The position numbers and the translations under genes were made by a program. Source: Lonicera japonica (taxonomy: Eukaryota > Streptophyta > Magnoliopsida > Dipsacales > Caprifoliaceae). From it: a DNA stretch of 64,000 bases. This document shows, piece after piece, positions 32,380 through 44,870 of this stretch (position 1 is its first letter; each line of letters opens with the position of its first letter). Below the pieces are notes generated by a model. The model was not told where the DNA came from, did not search any database, and saw only the letters and a list, made by a program, of their open reading frames with translations. The DNA lies in NCBI GenBank assembly GCA_021464415.1, contig CM038463.1, positions 5,890,001-5,954,000 on the forward strand. The letters are read 5' to 3'.

Positions 32380-34900
32380 GTTCTGAATTTGTCGAGTATA
32401 GTTTGCCTAAAAAAGTATCCCACCTTTTTGGGACAGTTTCTTTGAGTTTATCAAGCATTCCATGAAGTGAAGCATGAAACCACCACAATCCGACTTGACC
32501 ACCAAAAATTATTTAATTATTGTGCAACAATATCATTTACCAAAAAATTATAATAATAAAGCTACAAATATCCGAGCTACTTACGATCTCGGCTTTTGTC
32601 GCGGGCAATCAACGTCCTCAAAAAAATTTGTATGCCCCAAAATTCAATTCTTTGTCGATGATCATCCTTCTTGTTTTCTTTTCATCGTCGCCCATATCTT
32701 TATGTCTTACTTTGGGGCCGTTTGGATCTTGATCAAACACCTACTCGCGGTACCTCTCAAGATCCTGGCTTGCTTGAGTTGTGAAGCAGCCGCTAAGCCA
32801 AATATCTTGCATTCACTGCTTAATGAAGTTGGCCTTTTTTATTTTTTTTTGTTTTAACAAGGGCAAGGTAAATATATCAAGTCATGTATTAATCTTGGAA
32901 AAACATAATTTTGCATTATATATATTTAATATTTTTGTTGCCCTACTGCTGTCTCTGCATTTTTGCTCCACTTGTCATTGTCGAACTTTTACCCTTTATC
33001 GGTAGGCTGGAGTTCATGTGGGTTATTCTTTTTTTCTTGTGATTTATGTATAGAAGGGTGAAATGGTTTCTCGTCCTGTGATACAATGGAATCAAGATTT
33101 TGTTTCTGGTGAATATTTTCCACAGGGATTTTGTGAGGAGTGTTGCAACATCCATCTTGTTTCCATTGTAGTCTATGCTAGACGCCATAAGCTTCTCGTT
33201 GTGCGCAATACAGTAAAACTGTAAACAGAAAGTTAACAGAATTATGGCAATGGAAATCTTCATGCGCTGTAATGTTTTCTTTTGTCGGGGATTTACTTAC
33301 TAATGCTTCCAAGTCAATGAAACCAATTTTGTCCTTTTTTTCAGTTATATCTCCTACTTCATCATGAAAATGTACTATTGCACAACCTGTAACATTTTCC
33401 ACATGCACTTAAGTGTTTAGAGAATGAACAAGTGCACTTGCAAATGAACTTGTGATTATCATCCTTAGTAATCCATATGCTGGGGCGGTAATTCAAATTA
33501 CTGGGTCAGTCATCCATATTGCTAGAGGCAGTAATGGATTACTAGGTCCAATAATCTTTTACTATAAACAATAATCCAAATTACTAGGGCCAGTTATAGA
33601 TTAATGGGGCCAGTAAGTAATCTAGATTAATGGGGACAATAATCTAGATTGTTGGGGCAGTAATGGATTATTGGGGCCAGTAATCCAGATTACTGGCCCC
33701 AATAATCCATTACCCACCCCCAATAATCAAAATTAACACCCTTAGTAATCCAAATTACCACTCCAATAATTCAAATTACAACAGCCAGTAATCCAAACTA
33801 ACACACACAGTAATCAAAATTAAGACATACAATAATCTAAATTATTCAATTATTTCTTACATCTTTATCCAAATCTCTCTCCTCAATTATGTTTTTTTAT
33901 CATAATTTTCTTTATAATATGGCCGAACGCGTCATTAAGATCATGGTAGTAGATATTGTTGCTATTAAAAGAAAAAATTAAAATCAATTAGTATGGCTTT
34001 TGGTAATTACTTTTACAATTAGAATTTGTGGGTAAAAATATATACTTACTTGTCCGAGCTGAAGAAAGTGTGGTAATGCCCTTGAATCCCCAAGTCTAGG
34101 GTCTGCCAGGTGTCCTTTGTGTAGTCGACCCCCTTAATATGTAATGATTGTTGTTTGGGTTCCTGGGCCTTTACTTTCTTAAGTGGCATGCGGATTTCAG
34201 AAGGAGTATCATACTCCCACTCGCTATCCTTCATCCTCATTGCACCCATGTTGTGTACTTTCACATTCCTCTCAATTAAATGCGGGGGTGGCAACATAAT
34301 GTCCCTTTGTTCGAGGGCCACCTCTCGAGCAATTTGATTAATGACGTCGATGACCAGGGCTAATGTTGTTGCTTCATTTAAAGGCCTTCCCCAAGCTTCA
34401 TCCCTTTCTCCGACGACCTCCTCCTCCATTTCTCCGTCCGTGTGCTCTTTCGTTTCACCAACCTTTTCAGTTTTAAACTTTTCTCTATTTTCCTCACCCC
34501 CTAAGTCCGTGTTGCACGTTCGTCCTAATGTCATGCACAGGCACCTGAGCAGTCTCAACACTTTTTTCCATTTGTTGCACGTCCACTGTGTCATCAACAC
34601 TATCACCCCGAATTGGAGTACGTGGAATTATATGATTTGGGTCCCTTGGAGTTGTAAGTGTTGTGAAATGTGGTTGTGCTGCCTCCTTTTAGATTGGTGC
34701 TCTAGCTGCTTAATTCTTTCATCCGACGCTGCTATACTTTCAATCATTTTTGAGGTGATAGTATGGGCAGTTTATTTATATTCCATTAGAGCATGCCTTT
34801 ATAGTTCCACGTTGACATCATTGTCGATAAATTGAGACAACTCGACGACGATATTATCGACAATTTGCACAATTTTATTCTCCATTTTCTTGTTTTGTGG
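32380..34900 (-). pseudogene. ULP1-like (C48) cysteine protease gene of MULE-1, broken
   Basis: Minus-strand gene. The N-terminal frame starts MENKIVQIVDNIVVELSQF (about 34,884) and includes the 34,606-34,046 stretch (EEEVVGERDEAWGRPLNEA, ALVIDVINQIAREVA). The catalytic His block HRTRNHFTLLYINHKKK lies at about 33,030-33,090. QKPRS at about 32,595 leads, after a probable intron, to the catalytic Cys block DCGGFMLHFMECL at about 32,452-32,490. His before Cys with these spacings is the Ulp1/SENP order. Plant MULE ULP1 domains are thought to derive from SUMO proteases; their use by the element is unknown. Stops and frame changes make it inactive. Confidence 0.7.
33465..33845. repeat. Hairpin minisatellite array 3 (MULE-1), inside the ULP1-like gene
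   Basis: About 16 degenerate copies of the same CCAGTAAT...ATTACTGG unit, lying between the N-terminal and catalytic exons, presumably in an intron. The last copies switch to CAATAATCAAAATTA variants. Confidence 0.85.
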
Positions 34901-34959
34901 GACCTGGAATCACAGACAAAACATAACATATAATGAGAATCACCAGCCTATGTATAACA

Positions 34960-35300
34960 TTAAAGGATTACTGAGGGTAGTAATTGATATTACTGGGCTT
35001 AGTTAGCCAGATTATGGGTGGTCAATAATCAGATTACTGGAGCCAGTAATGCAAATTACATGGCTTAGTAATCCTGATAACTAGGGTCATTAATCTGCAT
35101 TACTAGGGCTAGTAATCAAAATTACTAGGCTCAGTGTGGGCTAGTAATCTGCATTACGGGGGCTAGTAATCCAAATTACTGGGCTCAGTAATCCTTGATT
35201 ACTACTGTCAGTAATCTAATTACTGGGGCCATTAATTTGCCAGTAATCTTGATTACTGATGCCAGTGATCTTAATTACTGGTGCCTGTAATCTAAAGGGT
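34960..35300. repeat. Hairpin minisatellite array 4 (MULE-1), upstream of the ULP1-like gene
   Basis: About 14 copies, truncated on the right by MULE-2 at 35,302. Probably once continuous with the array at 56,290. Confidence 0.85.
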
Positions 35301-35304
35301 GATG

Positions 35305-35880
35305 ATATTGCCCATCTTCTTTTTTATCACTAACATCCTTCAAAATATTAAACCATTTATTTATATTGACATTCCAATATTTTATCACTGACATCCTCTA
35401 TAATTAAACTAATAAATCTTTTTTACTAATGGACAAAATAAGTTTTAGGTATTACACAATGGTTAAATTACTTCTCCTTTGTATTAGTACCATCTCCATT
35501 CCTCAAACACATCATTCTCCATTCCACAACTGAGAGAACACGTGCTCTCTCGGTTCTTCCTTAGTTAAAGTCTAAAAACCATGGAAAGTAGCTCAATGAG
35601 GGGTACTTGATCAAATGTTCTGGTATATTAGAAACTTAGATGAAAGATGAAACTCAAGAATAATAGTGAAGTTGCTTGGAGATGGAGATGGAATAAAAGG
35701 TTAACAATGGAGATAAAGGTGGTGCTTGCAATAAAGACAAGAATCATAAGGAAGAGGTAAGCTTAGTACTCTTTTTAATAGATATACACTTTTCATGTCA
35801 TTAATTTAAGAAAATGGAAAAAATGAGGAACATTGCAGAACAGAGTATGTTCAGAGTAGTTCAGGCATTGTTCGTCCCAT
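35305..35880. other. MULE-2 left subterminal region
   Basis: Terminal repeat and subterminal ATCACTGACATCCT-type motifs to about 35,400, then non-coding leader (GGAGATGGAGATGG at 35,678) with no recognised gene. Confidence 0.5.
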
Positions 35881-36350
35881 TTAAATCGAAGACGATAAAG
35901 TATTTCGGTACACTTAAACCGAAATGATACTTTTGAACACTGGTATATCCAATGTTCATTCGATTCATGAAAACTGAATTATGTCATTTATTTTGGTCCT
36001 CTTAAACTGAATGAATATACTATAATCGCGTATCATGGACCGAATGATACTGGCTACACCTAATGCTCATTTGAGTCATAATCGCAGAGTTATGTCATTG
36101 ATTTCGGTCCTTTTAAACCGAATAAATATACTCTATGCACGTATCATGAGCCAAATTATACATACGAATGATACTGGATACACCCAATGCTCATTCGAGT
36201 CATAACCACTGAATTATGTCATTTTTTTCGGTCCCCTTAAACCGAATAAATATACTATATTCGAGCATCATGAGCCAAATGATTCATTTGGACATTGGTT
36301 ACACCCAATGCTCATTTGAGTCATATTGGCCGAATTATGGCGCGGTTATG
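35875..36350. repeat. Repeat array 1 of MULE-2, upstream of its transposase
   Basis: Four units of about 100-110 bp, each with TTCGGTCCTTTTAAACCGAAT-like hairpin sequence plus CACCCAATGCTCATTCGAGTC. Inverted arms TTCGG and CCGAA recur. Confidence 0.85.
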
Positions 36351-36873
36351 ATGAATTTTCAACACCTCTAATGTTTTATATTTAGTTCGAATATCTTGTA
36401 ATCATTGATGTATATTTTTAAAATTTTCACCACAAACTAATTATAGCCATTAACTGTTCTAAGATTCACTTGACTCCAACATATGGCGAGAATGTGAATT
36501 GTTTGAAAACATTGATCTTACGGGAATGAAATTAAAAAAGACTCCTCCACTAGATTTCGTCTTCTAATATACTCGGCATATCGTTGAAGAAGTTAGACCG
36601 AAGGCTCTTAATCATAAAGAAAATGGGGTTGAAGACAATTGTGAAGAGAATTGTGTTGAAAAAAATTGTAGCAATGAAGGTGAGGCTAGCAATCTGATTG
36701 GTTTTGATGAATCTCTTCAATTTACAGAGATAGATGCTACGACAAATTAGTGCAATCCAAGTCCCTGTACTAACGTTGGCTCTTTGTTTGAAACGGATGA
36801 AGTAAGTATATAAGACATGTCATGCGATTTTAGGGTTATAACAAGAAACTTTCTAATTGTTTGCTATTTTGTA

Positions 36874-39800
36874 GGTATTTCAATCGCGCCATGCTTTAGT
36901 TGATTGGGCTCAAGCTAAAGGTAAAGGGATCAACACTATAATCGTTACTCGAATCTCTGACCGTGGAACAAGTAAGAGGAGGGCAAGGCTACTTTTAGGT
37001 TGTGAAAAGGGATCAGTATTTCGTGATCGGCATCCTGAAAAAAGGTCCAAGAAAGAGAGATAGTGCTACAAAGAAATGTAACTGCCCTTTCTTAATACGG
37101 GGTGTGAATCTTGGGTGTGATCAATGGAAGTTAAAAGTGATATGCAGAGTTCATAATCACAATTTGCCGAATACTTTAGTGGGACATCCATATGCGGGAA
37201 GGTTGAGTAAAGAGGATAAAAAATTTGTCAATGAGATGACTGTTGCTGGGGTGTAACCAAGGGACATTCTTTGTGGACTCATAGAGCACCGTAAAGAGAA
37301 CGCATCAACAATGAGAACAATATGCAATGCTAAAGCAAAAATGAGAACACATGTGATGGAAGGTAGGAGTGCAATCCAACAACTAATGAAAATTCTCGTC
37401 AATAAGCACTATGTGTATTGGTATAGATATGACAAAGCAATTGACGAGGTTTTAGACTTGTTTTGGGCTGAACCGAAGTGTGTTTTGTTGGCTAAGCGTT
37501 TTTCGTCTGTGGTTATTCTTGATTGTACTTATAAAACCAATAAGTACAAAATGCCCTTTTTGTAATAGTCAGAATTACATCGACCAACAAGACATTCTCC
37601 ATTGCGCATTGCTTTCTTTACAAGGAGCTTGAGGATAACTATACATGGGCCCTTTCGAGGTTGAGGATATTGTTTGAGAGGAATGAACTACCAAGCGCCT
37701 TTGTCACGGATAAAGAGTTTGCATCTATTAATGCGATACGTCAAGTTTTTCCTGAAGCGCATCATATGTTATGCACATTCTATATTTCAAAAAGTGTGGA
37801 ACAACATTGTAAAAAACTTTTTAAAAGTGGGTCTGTTTGGGAGATTTTTATTAGAGATTGGAGTCATTGTATGATGGCAACATCAGAAGAAGAATTCGAC
37901 AAACGATGGGAAGAATTGAAGATAACATAGGCGACAGAGTTTCCAAAGCAATTTGAGTATTTGGCAAACAACTTGTTTGGTCACAGAGCTACATTTGTAC
38001 TTGCATTGACTAATAAAATAAAACACCATGGCAATAGAGCGACCAATAGGGTTGAAGGTTCGCACGGAAAGTTGAAGGGTTCCTTGAGTCCAGTGAGGGA
38101 ACTTTGACACAGTGTTTGCGGGCATGGCTAATATGTTGCGCCTACAACTTACCGAAGTGGAAGCCACGTTTGAAAGGAGTCTTGGATCGGTCTACCAAAG
38201 ACACCATGGAATGTGCTTCAAAGAAGTCAGGGGGAACATTTCTATGTTTGCATTGGACTTAATCAAGGCAGAGAAATATAAGTCGGTTAATATTGGGTTA
38301 GATCCATCTGCGTGTGACTCGGTGAAAACAACGCGAGTTATTACACCCAAGTGCAGGTGGTAGGTCAAGTAATAAATACTCGGTAAGTCCGAGGTCGATC
38401 CACGGGGAGGAAGGTAGTTCTTTGTGTTATGAAAGTTTCTTTCACGAGAAAGATGAGAAAATATAGAAAAAATGAAATATGAAGGGAATGTAATGAGAAT
38501 CAATAACTAAACTAACTAAAAGCAATAAAACTAGATAAAACATGCAAATGAAACTAAACCTAAAGGTAGCGAATATTACTATGCTAACGAAAACTAAACT
38601 AATTAACATAAGAAAAACATGGAATAAAGCTAAATAAAATATATAATAAAAATAGCATGCTAAATTAATTAAACGCGTGAAAAAGTTTAATTAAAATTAA
38701 GAATAAAAAGTGCTAGGGGTATCCATAAGTTCCAGGCAACACAACGGGCAATTCGATGGATCGGGAATCCTTTTCTAATTAATTCTTCTTTAAAAATTAG
38801 CCTACTATCCACAAGCTAATTGATCTCATAAACTCATATTTTTTGTAATAATTCATGCGTGACATGAACTATACGTACCAATATTAATGATGGGATCAAC
38901 TTGCATTACTTAATTTTACTGAAAACACTTGTTTATTAAAGTGAAATAGTGCTTAACACTACAAAACCTTTTATTAAAAGTGAGTTTAGAAATATTAAGT
39001 AATTACCACAATTGAAGTAATTACCATAAATTCAGAATTCTTGCACCTTCAATTATGTTATTCATTCGTGCAGGAATCTGCTCTTCCGGTGCAATGTTCG
39101 TATTTCGGCCATAACTTTGAGCTCCGAACTCCGATTGACGCAAGGTTTTTGCCCACACGTAGTTAACTCAGAGATCTACAAATTTTGTTTGGATTTTTTT
39201 TAAAATTCTACACGGATAAATACCATAAATCTCCCGAACAGAGACATTGTGCGCGGTGGATCTCTTCTTCATTCAAAAATTTCTCGGTTTGATTCAAATG
39301 ACTCTTTTTCGCTTGAGATGATTTATTGGCTTCTCTTAGTCTCTTCCATTAACTCCCTTCATGCTTGAGCTTAGGGTTTGCTTCCAGTTCACTTCTTGAA
39401 CTCAATTTAGCTCCAAATTTAACCGGCAATGACTAATTTTGGGAGAATTTGTTTCTGGATTCATTCTTGTTCATTTTTAACCTGTAAAAAGGGTAAAATG
39501 CACTAGAAACAAACATATTATCCTATTTCATGATAAAAAATCAATTCTTAACAATTTAGGATAATTAAAATCAAATTTATGCATATTAAGCCATCTAAAT
39601 ACGTATAAAAATGCAATATGTTGGTTTAATCAGCGTGTGATCATGTTCTTCGAACAGTTTATGGGTTACCATGTGCACATCAATTTTTGCAATATAGCCG
39701 CGAGAATCGTCTTATACCATTGGTCGCTGTTGATGAACATTGGCGTAAGTTCACAATCTTAGAGAATTCCCGGGATGAAAGTGATTTTTTCAAAATGGCG

Positions 39801-40083
39801 GAGATGGTTTTATTTAAAAAAATTGTATGATGAATCAACGGAGGACGAGAAGAAGGTTCTTTTAAGAAAACTAAAGGATCTTGCCGCGCCGTACATGGCA
39901 TCACTTAAAGAGGCAACTCATGTCGTTCCTAAGGGTAGACCGCAAGGCTCGAAAAGGAAATTGACCCAAAAGGAAAAGAAACATGCAAAGTCAACGAAGC
40001 GGGACCTGTCAGGATTTGAGTACGCTATGACGGATGAAGAGCGAGATAAAAAATTTAAAGCAATCCCTGATAAGTGCTTATAA
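36874..40083 (+). pseudogene. MULE-2 transposase (FAR1/FHY3-like), split by a solo LTR
   Basis: Starts in an exon at about 36,874 (VFQSRHALVDWAQAKGKG). Next is the FAR1-type WRKY-GCM1 zinc finger (LLGCEKG, KKCNCPF, VICRVHNHNL at 36,999-37,180), then the DDE domain: VVILDCTYKTNKYKMPF (first Asp, about 37,510), AFVTDKEFASINAI (second Asp) and NRVEGSHGKLKGS (Glu, about 38,040). The SWIM zinc finger begins SACD at 38,310, is cut by an LTR, and resumes at 39,638 as CDHVLRTVYGLPCAHQFLQY, then RKFTILEN and KGRPQGSKRK. Stops or shifts at 37,254, 37,563, 37,928 and elsewhere. Inactive. Confidence 0.88.
38315..39632 (-). mobile_element. Solo LTR of a Ty3-like retrotransposon inside the MULE-2 transposase
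   Basis: 1318 bp, minus-strand ends TGATTAAACC...ACCGAGTCA, flanked by perfect 5-bp duplications GCGTG (38,310-38,314 and 39,633-39,637). Removing it and one GCGTG restores the frame ACDHVLRTVYGLPCAH. The minus strand contains CGTGGATCGACCTCGGAC near the end, common in plant Ty3 LTRs. Confidence 0.9.
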
Positions 40084-40086
40084 GTT

Positions 40087-40763
40087 TTGAAGGCAAGGAT
40101 CAAAGTTGTTCAGAAAATAGAGGTGCAGAAGACCGAATCGCCATTCGAATCTTATAAGCAATACATTCCTACGATGATGCATCCATTCATAGAACACGTG
40201 GAAAATGTACATAGTGATGGCCATTGTGGGTATAGGTCCGTTGCGAAACAAATGGGATGGCATGATGATGAGCAGGATTGGAAGGCAGTAAGATATGATT
40301 TACTGGCAGACCTAGCAAAACACAAAGATCTTTATGACGCTGTGTGGGGAAAGTGGTTCTATAATGATAATCAAGCCAAAATTGACTTTTTTTAGCCTCG
40401 AACAGACGATCCTAAATATTGGATGATGATGCTTGATGCGGGTTTCCTAATAACATCGGCATACAATTGTGTGGCTGTGTTGTTATCAAATTTGTAAAGT
40501 TTAACTTTTTCCCCTATGCTGAGTCACCGCACGAGGGATGTGAGATTCGCATCATCTGTCTAGCACTTGTGCAGGGTAACCACTTTATTACTGTCAGGTT
40601 AAAGGATAATTCACCCATCCCCTCCGTTGCTGCCATGTGGTACGTACTTCGAAGTGGCGAGGTAGCCAATTGGGAGGAACCTTTTTTCAACCGACTTCAA
40701 TTCTACAAAGATGGATATATGGTTGTCCCTAGAACAAAAGGCTCAACAATCATTATCAAATGA
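40087..40763 (+). pseudogene. OTU-like cysteine protease domain of MULE-2
   Basis: The first frame (40,087-40,395) has SDGHCGYRSVAKQMGW, the OTU nucleophile motif D-G-x-C (Asp-Gly-His-Cys). The second half (40,467-40,763) has GNHFITVRL with the catalytic His. TAG at 40,393-40,395 and a stop near 40,494 interrupt it. The domain follows the transposase directly in the same direction, so it may have been the C-terminal part of one long protein. OTU domains in other proteins remove ubiquitin; the use in MULEs is unknown. Confidence 0.85.
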
Positions 40764-41090
40764 TTCCTAATTGTAAAGTCTTTTGTTATTTTGTTTTTTT
40801 TTGTATACATGTTGCATAGATAATGTTGTATGCTTTTGTGAAGGTCCTTTGGTAGAATTGTAATCGAATGTTGCACAGATAGTGTTGAATACAACCAATA
40901 TCTAACATGTAAATTTTAGGGACAAAATGCTGAATGATTGAAAGTGCAGCTCACATTGTCCTTATGTTATATTTGTGGGTATTGTGTACATGTTTTATGG
41001 ATTCGATTAATCAAATACAGTATTTTGCTAAATTAAACACACTGTCCAAAATCTTCTGTGTCAAAGGTTCACTCGGCTGACATGGACTAA
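40764..41090. other. Non-coding 3' region of the MULE-2 transposase/OTU unit
   Basis: AT-rich, with GATAATGTTG and GATAGTGTTG short repeats near 40,820 and 40,880. Nothing else seen. Confidence 0.4.
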
Positions 41091-41520
41091 AATTTTTCAT
41101 TTTACTCGATTTATATTGCCCGAATACATATATTTATCACTCCTGTTATAGACCGAATGAGTCTCAAACACATGTTCAATCATCAAAGGTTCTCTCGGGT
41201 TATATAAGCTGATATAATATACTACATTCGGTAAACATGGGCCGAAATTTATCAAAAAATTCTCTTATTATAGACCTAATGACCCTTAAACCCACTGTTA
41301 ATCACCAAAAGGATTTCTCGGTTTATAGTAGCCGAAATAATGTACTACATTCGGTACACATGGGTCGAATTTTTTCAAAATATCCACTTCTCATAGACCG
41401 AATGAGTCCCAAACTCACTTTAATCACCAAGGAGTTCTCGGTTTAAATGGGCCAAATATAGTCATTTTTGTCGGGTTATGTTGGCCAAAAAAAATTCCTT
41501 TATTCGGTTGGTAAGGAGAG
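41090..41520. repeat. Repeat array 2 of MULE-2, between the convergent genes
   Basis: About four units of ~115 bp with CATTCGGTACACATGGGTCG and ATAGACCGAATGAGTCCCAAA, rich in TTCGG/CCGAA arms. Also includes TCTCGGTTTA-GCCGAA pairs. Confidence 0.8.
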
Positions 41521-41761
41521 AACGACCCTTGGACATGGGCAGGTGAGATGCAATTTGTGTATTTGGCTCTAGACAATCCATCCATTGTAAATCCATGGAA
41601 ATAAAGTTACAAAATGTATTTTAACTTAATTATATTTAACTACAAAAAAAGTTACAACCATATAAAAATACAAAATAAAGTTAAACATAGTTGTTTTCTA
41701 CTACAAATAACTTAAACTAGAGCATAAAGTTCGAGTGAAGTGAGGGGATGTGATATTGAAA

Positions 41762-43869
41762 CTATTTCTTTGTCTTCTTTGCCCAGTTATGTCCTTCTGA
41801 TGAGGTTGTGCGGTCGTGCCTAGTTTTCGTCCTTGGTTCAGGTGTTTCCTCTTGTTGATTTGTTACTAATCTTGCAGCAATAAGGATGTCGTACACTTGA
41901 TTAGTAACAAGAGAAAGGTTCGCCTCGTGACTGCCACCAAAAAGAGCTCCCTTCAGCAATGAACGTACAGTGTCAACCACCGCTTCCTGCATTGCTTAAC
42001 ATAATTAGTACCAATGTAACATTTAAAATGCAAGCATTACATTTTCTTACCAATTTGGCCAAAGCTTGATCTTGTCCACCACATATCCTTACTGGCGTTG
42101 TTCGTAGCTGCAAGGGTTGTATATGGGGATATGTGATCTTTAAGAACCACTCCATATAGTTGCTAACGTAATCCCATGGGGAGTTGACTGGTACGGACTG
42201 CAATTTCTCGTTCAACAGATGATTACGCCAATTGTCTTGTTGCCTCCGACTGCTCGTTGTATAGACCACCTTGTATGCATTACTTGTCTTCCCTCGTTCA
42301 CTCGGTCGGGATAATAACCCTCAACCATATCGAACGAAACAATCAGCCCGCAATAGTAAGAAACCTCATAAAGGGGGTATGCAACTCGATGGTCTTTATA
42401 CGGATCCCAACATACCTGTTAAAATTGCAACGAGTATAGACTATTAAGTGTTTATTTAGTCATCAAAAGAAACTTCAAAAATACAAAAGAAAAACCTCGC
42501 TCTCAATTAAGTCATATATCCTTTTCCTTAAAGCTTTGATTGCCGTGTCCGTATCACCACTACATTATTAAGGTTTCCACTTGCACATTCTTGGCTTCAT
42601 CTTCGTGTATTCCATATTGGGAACAGGGCGTATATAATCAGTAAAATGCTCAAAGATTCAGGCCTGAATTATATGTTAAATTTAATTAATAAAGCATAAC
42701 TTTAAGGTGCATAAATCAACGAAGTAATTAATAAATATTGCAATATACCACTAGAAGGGTCATACACCCACTGATTGACCGAACACCAGCTCTCGATGCA
42801 AGCCCGAGCTGACGGTACGTATATGCTAAGATTGCCATACCCCATGCTATTTCACCCACCCTGTTCATGTCTTTCAACGCTCCTAAATAATAAATAGAGA
42901 CTTTGGTTTTTGTCTTGTCGGGGAAAACCACACATCCTAACAAGTATAAGAGGTACCCCCGTGCATATTGATCTAACACCTCCTCGCTTGAATCCTCCCT
43001 AGCTCGACCTTGACAACACTTCTTAATCCATTCTAGCCTAACCGCAAAGCAATTATCACATTCCTTATTAAGAATTTCTTCTCTAACACCCAATAGTGAA
43101 GCCGCAATGTCAATCGCCTTCTTGCCCTCAAGTTCTTTTCCTACCTCCTTAGAATTAAAGCAAGTCCCCTCCATGGGAACACCAAGAATAGTCCTCACAT
43201 CATCCAAAGTAATGGTCCTCTCACCAAACAGGAGATGGAAAATGTTTGTGTCTGGTTGCCATCTCTCAACAAAGGCTGAGATGGCAACATAGTCAATGCA
43301 TATATAGTTATGCTCTATTAAAGCACTCAAACCACTTATTTTCACTCGGTTTTTTACCCCCTCGACCTCGTTAGAGAGAGACCAAGATCTCAACTTCCCC
43401 TAGTGGGACGTGGTTGATAATTTCCTATTTGCATCCTGAAAGATTGGTGAGCCACATCATTATGATTTATATATGTACATACGTATCAATATGTTTGTAA
43501 GTAAGCAAAACAAGGGAATACCTTTTCTCACTTCCAAATAGCATGCGCTATATGATATTTAATTAACATAAGCACTGATTTGTCTACCGAGCCACCATCA
43601 TCTTCTTTAGAGGGACTGCTAGTACTCCGCCTTTCGACAACCTCAGTTACGCGCACATTAGTAATGGGTTCAATCGGAACTGCTTCATCTTCATCCTCTT
43701 CAACATCATATTCTCCTAACATTCGTCGTCGTCCAGTTTGAGTCGAGGAGACTTCACTATGGCACATCAATTCCACTTGACTTGGTGACAACGAAGGAGA
43801 CTCGATCGGATTATGAACTGGAATTTCCTCTTCACTTTGGCGCGGCAATTGCACTTGACTTGGTGACAC
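41762..43869 (-). pseudogene. Plant mobile domain (PMD, MAIN/MAIL-like) gene in MULE-2
   Basis: Reading leftwards: a serine-rich, acidic N-terminus (43,869-43,528) with VDKSVLMLIKYHIAHAIW; the PMD core (about 43,393-42,728), with LSALIEHNYICIDYVAISAF, WQPDTNIFHLLFGERTITLD, VRTILGVPMEG, YLLYLLGCVVFPDKT and LAYTYRQLGLASR; then WRNHLLNEKLQ and PWDYVSNYMEWFLKITYP (42,269-42,130); and a basic tail ending at 41,762. Intron-like gaps separate the blocks and core frames are intact, so the gene may be only lightly damaged. PMD proteins occur as host genes required for meristem and genome integrity (MAIN, MAIL1) and inside transposons. Confidence 0.85.
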
Positions 43870-44049
43870 AGACTAAAGGTTAGTTGGATTCTTAACTAAA
43901 ATTTGCTCAGGAGGATTTGCCGTTGCTTCTGTCACCGAGGCAGCTCTCTTCCCCTTACGCGCATATTGTTAAGTTTTTCTCTGTCTCTCAGAGGCAGTCA
44001 TTGGATTATCCTGACCCATGCTTAAACATAAACAAGAAGAAATTAGTCT

Positions 44050-44425
44050 GCACATTAGACACCATCAAAACAGTGTCACTCGGTACACATCTTAAACACA
44101 TTCTTGACATGCGTATCTTAAACTCGGCATACATGGATCGAATAGACAAAAGTTGGTAAAAATTTCCATTCTCAGTACACATGTTTCGAAAATACTACTT
44201 ATACTCGGTTCATATAGACCAAAATTGAACATAAACTTGATAGACATTGGCCGAATGGATAGTTTGGAATACACAGTCCTCATTCGGTTTACATATCTCA
44301 AAAAATTTGATAATATTTGGTTCACATGGGCCAAATGTACCAAAAGAGGGCAAAAAAACTGATATCGATTTATGTAATCCGAGATATGTTCTTATATTCG
44401 AATTACATGATCCGTGATCGGTGTT
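44050..44425. repeat. Repeat array 3 of MULE-2, upstream of the PMD gene
   Basis: Several degenerate copies of TTCGGT(T/A)(T/C)ACAT...GGCCGAAT, for example CATTGGCCGAATGG and ATTCGGTTTACATAT, at the 5' side of the reverse PMD gene. Confidence 0.75.
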
Positions 44426-44870
44426 CTCACTAGGTTCTTACTTTCATTAATATAGAATGCCATAAAAACAGAGCACATGGAGATGGAAATAACATATATA
44501 ATACAAAGGCACAAAACAGAGCACAGGGAGAGGGAAATATCACACACTCATATATACATATATATATACACACTACAATGGCACAAAAATAGAGCATATA
44601 GGACACTTACTTTAAACTTGAAACAACAACGATTGTCTAGAGAGGGAGAACAACGGTGAGGAGAGATACGGTGGCGAGGAGAGTGACGGTGAGGAGAAAT
44701 ATATGGCAGGAGAGCACGCTCGTGAGTTTGGGAGAGGGAGAGCAATGACTGGGGAGGAAGAGGAGGAAGAGAAATGACTGGAAACGAACCACTGGCGAGG
44801 GAGAATGAAAGTTTGAAAATAAGGGTTTACTCTTTTTTTTTATTTGTTACATTTTTTTAAATGATGGTAG
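44426..44870. other. MULE-2 right subterminal region / PMD gene promoter side
   Basis: Contains an ATATATAC microsatellite (44,545-44,575) and a GGAGAGAxACGGTG purine-rich stretch with ~20-bp near repeats (44,655-44,770), probably the leader of the PMD gene. No frame recognised. Confidence 0.45.

Noticed and set aside
32474..32857. 127-codon forward open frame
   Set aside because: Antisense to the catalytic Cys region of the ULP1-like gene.
34341..34835. 164-codon forward open frame
   Set aside because: It is antisense to the N-terminal exon of the reverse ULP1-like gene and shows no motif.
43107..43292. Forward 61-codon frame in the PMD region
   Set aside because: Antisense to the conserved PMD core.
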